Assembly: GCA_003487005.1 (NCBI GenBank)
Contig: DNFG01000123.1
Span: forward strand, 470-9,571
From: Bryobacterales bacterium
GTDB lineage: Bacteria; Acidobacteriota; Terriglobia; Bryobacterales; Bryobacteraceae
Direction: 5' to 3'
Length of the DNA stretch: 9,102 bases
Part shown: one piece after another, positions 4,829 to 9,102 of the stretch
Layout of the letters: every line of letters begins with the position of its first letter
Position numbering within the stretch: position 1 is the first letter of the stretch
Position numbers and translations under genes: made by a program
Notes under the pieces: model-generated
Database searches by the model: none
Told to the model about the DNA's origin: nothing
The model's input: only the letters and a program-made list of their open reading frames with translations

Positions 4829-7495
4829 CTAGGGGTTCAGGTCGAGTCGAAAAAGGTCGCCGAGGGTGAGATCGAGGTGGGTGTACAGGATGGTCCCGCT
4901 GTCCGGAGAGACAGCCATGTTGCGGGGCCCATTGAAGATGCTCTTCGGCGGCGCGGCCAGTTTCCGGGAAGAGCCGCCGTTGAGTTGAAGCCGGACGAAG
5001 CCGGGTTCAGGATCGGAGCGGAGGAAGAAAAGACCGCCGCCCTGGAGAGCCCACCAGCGGTAGACGAGGTTCTGGGTGCCGGCGACGCGTACGGCGGGTC
5101 CGCCGGCGACGGCTCTGCGCCAGATGCCGGGGGCGCGGTCCCGCGGGCGGGTGAAGTAGATCGACCGGCCTTCATCGCCTTCCACGGGCTCGAACATCTC
5201 CTCGCCGGCGACGAGAACCGCATCGCCGCCTTCGACGGGGATCTTCCAGGTCTCGCGGCGGCTGCCCGGTTCCTGCGTGAAGTAGATCCAGCGGCTGTCG
5301 GACGACCATCCGGGCACCAGGCGTTCGACCGTGTTGTCCGTCAACCTGCGCGGCGTGCCCCCGGCGGCGGGCACGACATAGATATTGTTGAACTGGGGCC
5401 GGTCGCCCGGGTGCCCCTCGGCGCGGTGGTCCGAATCGAATGCGATCCACCGGCCATCCGGCGACCAGCGGGCGCTCCCGCTGTGGGCCTTCAGATGCGT
5501 TAACTGCCTCGGATGCCGGCCGTTCCGGTCGCAGAGGAAGAGTTCATGGAACCCCGTGCGATTCGAGCGGAACAGGATCGAATGCCCGTCGGGGGAGAAC
5601 TCGGGCTCGCTGTCCTCTTCACTGGACGCGATCAATTTGGTGGCCGCGCCCGTGCTGGTGTCGAGGCGCCAGACATTGAGGTCGCGAAGGCTGCGTCCGA
5701 AGACCGCGCGCGTGCCGCTGACCGCCAGTTCGTTCACCGGACCCTCGAACAGCGGCTGCAATCGTTCGTCCGGCGCAAGCCGGAACAAGCCCCGCGAATC
5801 GCTCAGCAGCAGTGACCGGGAATCAGCATACCAGGCGAGAGAATTGATCGAGTGGTCCGCGGGCTGGCAGCTTTCCCGCCCGCCCTGCAATGGCATCCGG
5901 CACAGCGAAGCCACGCCGCCGAGCGCGCGGACGAAGGCGAGCGTCCGGCCATCGGGGGAGATGGCGGGCCGCGAATCCTGGGCGTCCCGGGCGGCGGTCA
6001 GAATCTGCTTTTGTCCCGTGAGGAAGAGGCGGACCAGGGGCCGGCCCTCCGGCCCGGCATCGCGCGTGACCAGCGACTGCGAATCCGGCCACCAGGCCAG
6101 GCCGCGGTACCCCTGATGATCCACGACATGCCCCACCAGGCGCTCCTCGCCCCCTCCGGCCGGGCGCATCAATACATCGGCATCACCGCCACTGCTCGCG
6201 CGGCGCACGTATGCGATCCACCGGCCGTCGGGCGACCATGCCGGCGTCGAGTGTTCGCGGGGGTCCGATGTCAGCTTCCGCGTGTCCTCGCCCTCCACGC
6301 TCTTTACATAGATCGCCTGCTCCGCATCGTCCAGGCCCGTCCAAACAAAGGCCACCCGCGCCCCATCCGGCGAGAGCGCTGGCTGCGATTCCACACCGGT
6401 GTAGCTGGTGACGGAAACCGGTGCCGGCAATGGCGGCTGCGGGCGCTCGCGGTTCCAGTACCAGCCAATTCCGGCCAGCACCACCCCCGCCACGGCCGCC
6501 CAGACGATCCGCCCCCTCTTCCAGCCGGTCCTGCCGGCGGCGAGTACCTCCAGGCGCGCGGCCGCCTCGGCGGCGGACGGACGCCGCGCCGGATCCTTCT
6601 CCAGCATCGCCTTGAGCAGCCGGCGCAAGCCGCGACCGGCTACCCGCGGACTCTCCGGCAACAGCACCTCGCGTTCGTTGATGGCGCGGGTCGTCTCCGA
6701 CACGCTCGATTCGAGAAACGGGTGCTTCCCCGCGGCGAGTTCGAGCAGCACCACGCCGAGAGAAAACACGTCCGAAGCGGGAGTCAGCCGCTGGCCGGTC
6801 GTCTGCTCCGGAGACATGTACCCGAGCGAACCCAGCCCAAGGGCGTCCCAGTCCGTCGTGTCCAGACCTTCCTTCCGGGCCAGGCCGAAGTCCAGCACCT
6901 TGACGTAGCCATCCGGCCGCACCATCACGTTCTCCGGCTTGATGTCCCCATGCAGGATGCCTCGGGCATGCGCAGCCGCCAGACCCCGCGCGATCTGCGC
7001 GCCCCACCCGGCAATCTGGCGGGTCTCCTGCGGCCGCCCGCACCAGACCCGCAACGACTTGCCCTCGATCAGTTCGGCGACCAGCGCCACTCCCGCTTCC
7101 GTCTTCAGGATTTCGTGGACCGTCACCAGATTCGGATGATTCAGCGCCGAAGCAGCTTGCGCTTCATAGACCAGCCGTTCCATGCCCTGAACCGCGCCAG
7201 CCCTCGCGGCCACGAACTTCATCGCCACCAGACGGCCCAACTCGCTGTCCCGGGCGGACCAGACGACCCCCATCCCGCCCTGCCCAAGAGGCTCCAGCAG
7301 TTCATAACGGCCGTAGTGCTGCCCCGCCTCGGGGCCCACGGGATCGAGTTCCTCCCCTTCCAGCATCCGCAAGACCTGAAGCCGGACGTGCTCGGGCGCG
7401 TCGCAAGCCTCCACCCAGGCCCGCCTCCCCGCGGGCGGCAGTTCGCACGCGGCTTCAAGGATTGCCAGTGCCAGGGACCACTCCGGCGTGGTCAT
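4829..7495 (-). CDS. Membrane Ser/Thr protein kinase with C-terminal PD40 propeller
   Basis: 888 residues. Residues ~1-60 match the small N-terminal helical region common in acidobacterial kinases. The Hanks-type kinase domain (~62-318) has the glycine loop GQGGMG at 71-76, the ATP-binding lysine K93 in VAMK, the helix-C glutamate E111, the catalytic loop HGDIKPEN at 182-189, DFG at 202-204, SPE at ~228-230 and the late arginine in DPARRPS. All core catalytic residues are present, so it should be active. HRD is replaced by HGD, which makes it a non-RD kinase. A basic stretch (GWKRGR) precedes a single membrane helix at ~329-346, which puts the kinase in the cytoplasm and the rest outside. Residues ~360-888 are TolB/WD40-like PD40 blades, with SPDG-type motifs near 375, 421, 512, 633, 677 and 863. 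The ATG at 7495 is 3 bases after the sigma factor stop, so the two genes are almost surely co-translated. The expected role is to sense an envelope signal and phosphorylate partners, with the adjacent sigma factor a natural candidate. Confidence 0.93.
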   Translation of the reverse strand: MTTPEWSLALAILEAACELPPAGRRAWVEACDAPEHVRLQVLRMLEGEELDPVGPEAGQHYGRYELLEPLGQGGMGVVWSARDSELGRLVAMKFVAARAGAVQGMERLVYEAQAASALNHPNLVTVHEILKTEAGVALVAELIEGKSLRVWCGRPQETRQIAGWGAQIARGLAAAHARGILHGDIKPENVMVRPDGYVKVLDFGLARKEGLDTTDWDALGLGSLGYMSPEQTTGQRLTPASDVFSLGVVLLELAAGKHPFLESSVSETTRAINEREVLLPESPRVAGRGLRRLLKAMLEKDPARRPSAAEAAARLEVLAAGRTGWKRGRIVWAAVAGVVLAGIGWYWNRERPQPPLPAPVSVTSYTGVESQPALSPDGARVAFVWTGLDDAEQAIYVKSVEGEDTRKLTSDPREHSTPAWSPDGRWIAYVRRASSGGDADVLMRPAGGGEERLVGHVVDHQGYRGLAWWPDSQSLVTRDAGPEGRPLVRLFLTGQKQILTAARDAQDSRPAISPDGRTLAFVRALGGVASLCRMPLQGGRESCQPADHSINSLAWYADSRSLLLSDSRGLFRLAPDERLQPLFEGPVNELAVSGTRAVFGRSLRDLNVWRLDTSTGAATKLIASSEEDSEPEFSPDGHSILFRSNRTGFHELFLCDRNGRHPRQLTHLKAHSGSARWSPDGRWIAFDSDHRAEGHPGDRPQFNNIYVVPAAGGTPRRLTDNTVERLVPGWSSDSRWIYFTQEPGSRRETWKIPVEGGDAVLVAGEEMFEPVEGDEGRSIYFTRPRDRAPGIWRRAVAGGPAVRVAGTQNLVYRWWALQGGGLFFLRSDPEPGFVRLQLNGGSSRKLAAPPKSIFNGPRNMAVSPDSGTILYTHLDLTLGDLFRLDLNP
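5441..5467. repeat. Propeller blade DNA repeat, copy 1
   Basis: 27 bases that match 6212-6238 at 25 positions. Both encode SPDGRWIA on the minus strand, in two blades of the kinase's sensor domain. The near-identity in DNA suggests fairly recent blade duplication or gene conversion, or constraint on this motif together with codon preference. Confidence 0.6.
6212..6238. repeat. Propeller blade DNA repeat, copy 2
   Basis: The partner of 5441-5467, 25 of 27 bases identical, in direct orientation and in frame within the kinase gene. Confidence 0.6.
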
Positions 7496-7498
7496 GCC

Positions 7499-8077
7499 CT
7501 ATTTCTCGCTCTCCAGTTCCGTCGCCAGCCATTGACGGGCGAACGACCACAGCGTGCCGGCGGTCCGCGTGGAACAGCCAAGTTGCGCCGCAATCTCGTC
7601 GCTGGTGGTTCCCTGAAAGACGCGCATCTCCACTACCGTTCGCAGGCGCGGATCCACCGCCTCCAGCCGTTCCAGCAGACCTTCCACATACAGCGCGCTC
7701 TCCGGATCCGCGCTCGCGATGGCGGAGCCGTCGAGGACCTCCAGTTCCTGGTGCTGCACACGCTGCCGGAGCGGCCGGCTGTGCAATATCAACAGGCGCT
7801 TCATCAGAAAACCAGCCAACCCCAGGAAGGCCTGACGCTGGTCGGCGTCCGGTTCGCTGTTGTCGAACGCGCGGTTCTTCAGCAACTCGAGATACAGCTC
7901 GTTGACCAGCAGCGTCGGATGCCATGAGTGCCCGCTTCGCTCCCGCCTCATCCGGGCAAGCGCCATTCGCCTCAGCTCCGGGTACAGTAACTCGAAGAGC
8001 TGATCGGTGTTGGTCTTCCTGCCCTGACTGGCCTGGTTGATCAGGGGGGCGAGGGTACAACCACTCTTCTGCTGCAT
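7499..8077 (-). CDS. ECF-type RNA polymerase sigma factor (PF07638/TIGR02999-like)
   Basis: 192 residues from the ATG at 8077. Region sigma-2 (~22-105) has LINQASQG, LYPELRRMA, RRERSGHSWHPTLLVNELYL and the helix FLMKRLLILHS. Region sigma-4 (~130-185) has an intact helix-turn-helix, TTSDEIAAQLGCS, followed by LWSFARQWL. These are the hallmarks of the ECF family common in Acidobacteria and Planctomycetes. No anti-sigma factor follows; a kinase does, 3 bases on. For another ECF group, known work on Vibrio EcfP/PknT shows a kinase activating its sigma factor by phosphorylation. A similar mode here is an inference. The frame stays open upstream to a TTG at 8293, but homologs begin about 10 residues before LINQASQG and there is no other nearby start, so ATG 8077 is preferred. 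It lacks a visible Shine-Dalgarno sequence and sits in an inverted repeat. Confidence 0.9.
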   Translation of the reverse strand: MQQKSGCTLAPLINQASQGRKTNTDQLFELLYPELRRMALARMRRERSGHSWHPTLLVNELYLELLKNRAFDNSEPDADQRQAFLGLAGFLMKRLLILHSRPLRQRVQHQELEVLDGSAIASADPESALYVEGLLERLEAVDPRLRTVVEMRVFQGTTSDEIAAQLGCSTRTAGTLWSFARQWLATELESEK

Positions 8078-8104
8078 GCTGTTACAAGCAATCGTAGCAG
8101 CATG
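8075..8104 (-). promoter_or_regulatory. Inverted repeat covering the sigma factor start codon
   Basis: Arms CATGCTGTTAC (8075-8085) and GTAGCAGCATG (8094-8104) pair at 10 of 11 positions with an 8-base loop. In the minus-strand mRNA the start codon at 8075-8077 lies at the base of the stem. It could block translation initiation or be an operator. The -8 to -14 region has no purine-rich ribosome binding site. Confidence 0.6.
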
Positions 8105-8341
8105 GCCGCCCTCGAATTCGCTCCTCTCCCCTGCCGGAGCGGCCCCCGCGGGTGTACAGGGGCGGATCCTTCCCTTCGGCCGCCAGACCCCCGCCCGGGG
8201 CCGTGGACCCGGAATCCTCACTTGGGATATCGTGCTCAGCAAGGCTCCGCCGCTCCGGCTGCAGGCCCGCGTGCGATCCACCAATGCGTTCAACCAGTCT
8301 CAATCCGCCTCGGTCGAATCCGCGGCCTCCTTCGATGCCGG
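8105..8341. other. Divergent spacer between sigma factor and transporter genes
   Basis: GC-rich sequence that should hold promoters for both divergent genes. I could not identify a convincing -35/-10 pair for either. The frames of both genes stay open through it, as is common at this GC content, but neither looks coding here: no good starts, and low-complexity R/P/G-rich translations. Confidence 0.5.
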
Positions 8342-8347
8342 GGAGGA
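8342..8347 (+). promoter_or_regulatory. Ribosome binding site that decides the transporter start
   Basis: GGAGGA ends 4 bases before the GTG at 8352. It selects this GTG over in-frame GTGs further upstream (8232, 8271), which lack such a site. Confidence 0.7.
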
Positions 8348-8351
8348 CCCC

Positions 8352-9102
8352 GTGACTGCTCGCTCCGGCGGTTTCGCGTCTGCCACAATCGCTCCCCACC
8401 GCGCCTGGATCCTGTGCACCCTGCTGTTCTTCGCCACCGCGCTGAGCTTTCTCGACCGCCAGGTGCTCAGTGTCCTCGCACCCGAACTGATGCGCGAATT
8501 CGGGTTGTCGAACACCGTGTACTCGCGCGTCGTGTTCGCCTTCGTCCTCAGCTACACCGTGATGTTCGCACTCGGTGGGCGGCTGATGGACGCACTCGGC
8601 ACTCGGTTGGGCCTCGCCTTGTCGGTGGGCGTATGGTCGCTGGCCAGCGCCGCGCACGCACTGGCCAGAGGCCCCTGGCTGCTCGGCATTTCCCGCTTCT
8701 TCCTCGGCGTTGGCGAAGGCCCCTGCTTCCCCGCCGCGACCAAGGGCGCCGTCGAGTGGATGCCGCCCCGCCAGCGCGCGCTCGCTGTCGGTTTCGCCAA
8801 TGGCGGGTCGGCCTTCGGCGCCGTGCTGGCGCCGCCCCTCACCGTCTGGTGGGCCGGCCTGTTCGGCTGGCGTGGCGCCTTCGCCGCCACTGCCGCTTTG
8901 GGACTGCTCTGGCTCGCCGCCTGGCAACTCGCTTTCCGCGGACTGCCGCCCGCCGCCTCCTCACCGCCTGCGCATCGCGGCGCCTCCTTCAAATCGCTCC
9001 TCGCGCGCCCGGAAGTGCGGCGTTTCATGCTCGCGCGCTTCTTCTTTGACCCCGTCTTCTACTTCTACATGTTCTGGATTCCCCAATACCTCTCCCGCGA
9101 GC
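8352..9102 (+). CDS. MFS transporter, ExuT-like anion:cation symporter type (3' truncated)
   Basis: 250 residues are visible from the GTG at 8352, and the gene runs off the right edge. The visible half has the six helices expected of the N-terminal MFS bundle. TM1, with FLDRQVLSVLAP at ~33-44, is typical of the ACS/hexuronate transporter family. TM2 ends in motif A-like GRLMDALGTRLG (~77-87). TM4 has SRFFLGVGEGPCFPAATKG (~114-131), then EWMPPRQRA, the usual cytoplasmic loop of this family. TM5 has GGSAFGAVLAPPL and TM6 follows GWRGAF. The start of the second half (RFFFDPVFYFYMFWIPQYL) also fits. Members import hexuronates, galactonate and other small organic anions with a cation; the substrate cannot be told from this half. 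It is divergent from the sigma factor. It uses C-ending codons heavily, unlike the + strand gene at the left edge. Confidence 0.88.
   Translation, partial: MTARSGGFASATIAPHRAWILCTLLFFATALSFLDRQVLSVLAPELMREFGLSNTVYSRVVFAFVLSYTVMFALGGRLMDALGTRLGLALSVGVWSLASAAHALARGPWLLGISRFFLGVGEGPCFPAATKGAVEWMPPRQRALAVGFANGGSAFGAVLAPPLTVWWAGLFGWRGAFAATAALGLLWLAAWQLAFRGLPPAASSPPAHRGASFKSLLARPEVRRFMLARFFFDPVFYFYMFWIPQYLSRE

Noticed and set aside
4599..4832. A small + strand frame across the spacer upstream of the cohesin-like gene
   Set aside because: Overlaps the signal peptide region of the cohesin-like gene on the other strand, has a low-complexity translation and no ribosome binding site.
5852..7927. A 691-codon open frame on the + strand, antisense to the kinase and sigma genes
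   Set aside because: Its translation is rich in R, H, P and G with no domain pattern, and the opposite strand encodes clear kinase and sigma motifs. Long antisense frames are expected at this GC content.
8078..8293. N-terminal extension of the sigma factor to a TTG at 8293
   Set aside because: The extra 72 residues have no family counterpart and are R/P/G-rich, as expected for a non-coding GC-rich spacer.
8082..8927. A 281-codon minus-strand frame over the transporter
   Set aside because: Hydrophilic G/E/Q-rich translation, antisense to a clear MFS gene.
8102..9049. A 315-codon + strand frame in another phase over the transporter
   Set aside because: Arginine-rich shadow. The phase starting at 8352 gives clear MFS helices and family motifs.

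Overview
The window is GC-rich bacterial DNA from what is most likely a soil-type Acidobacteriota, perhaps near Bryobacterales/Solibacter. That placement is an inference from family content: an ECF sigma factor of the PF07638/TIGR02999 type paired with a Hanks-type kinase carrying a PD40 beta-propeller, a PEP-CTERM protein, and an ExuT-like major facilitator. No rRNA, tRNA, CRISPR array, insertion sequence or phage gene was seen.

Layout, left to right. Positions 2-835 (+) hold the 3' part of a gene cut by the left edge, probably the C-terminal domains of a glycosidase-like protein. A short convergent spacer (836-959) holds hairpins and a run of ten C. Four genes then lie on the minus strand. 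In order of transcription they are an ECF sigma factor (8077-7499), a membrane Ser/Thr kinase with a large C-terminal propeller (7495-4829, 3 bases after the sigma stop), a 151-base spacer with two inverted repeats, a small secreted cohesin-like protein with a PEP-CTERM tail (4677-4111), and, 13 bases further, a 1045-residue secreted protein with Ig-like repeats and a C-terminal dockerin (4097-960). A divergent MFS transporter (8352 to the right edge, +) starts across a 274-base spacer.

The most interesting part is the pair at 960-4677. A cohesin-like module with an exosortase sorting tail is co-encoded with a dockerin protein that has no recognisable carbohydrate-active domain and instead has a cysteine-containing N-terminal region with a long hydrophobic hairpin. 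The simplest model is that the PEP-CTERM protein is the envelope-bound receptor and the dockerin protein is its partner. This would be a small non-cellulosomal cohesin-dockerin system, possibly under control of the upstream sigma-kinase pair, which could sense an envelope signal through its extracytoplasmic propeller. The domain calls come from visible motifs. The binding and the regulation are inferences. A second point of note is an 11-base-arm inverted repeat that includes the sigma factor start codon, where no Shine-Dalgarno sequence is visible.
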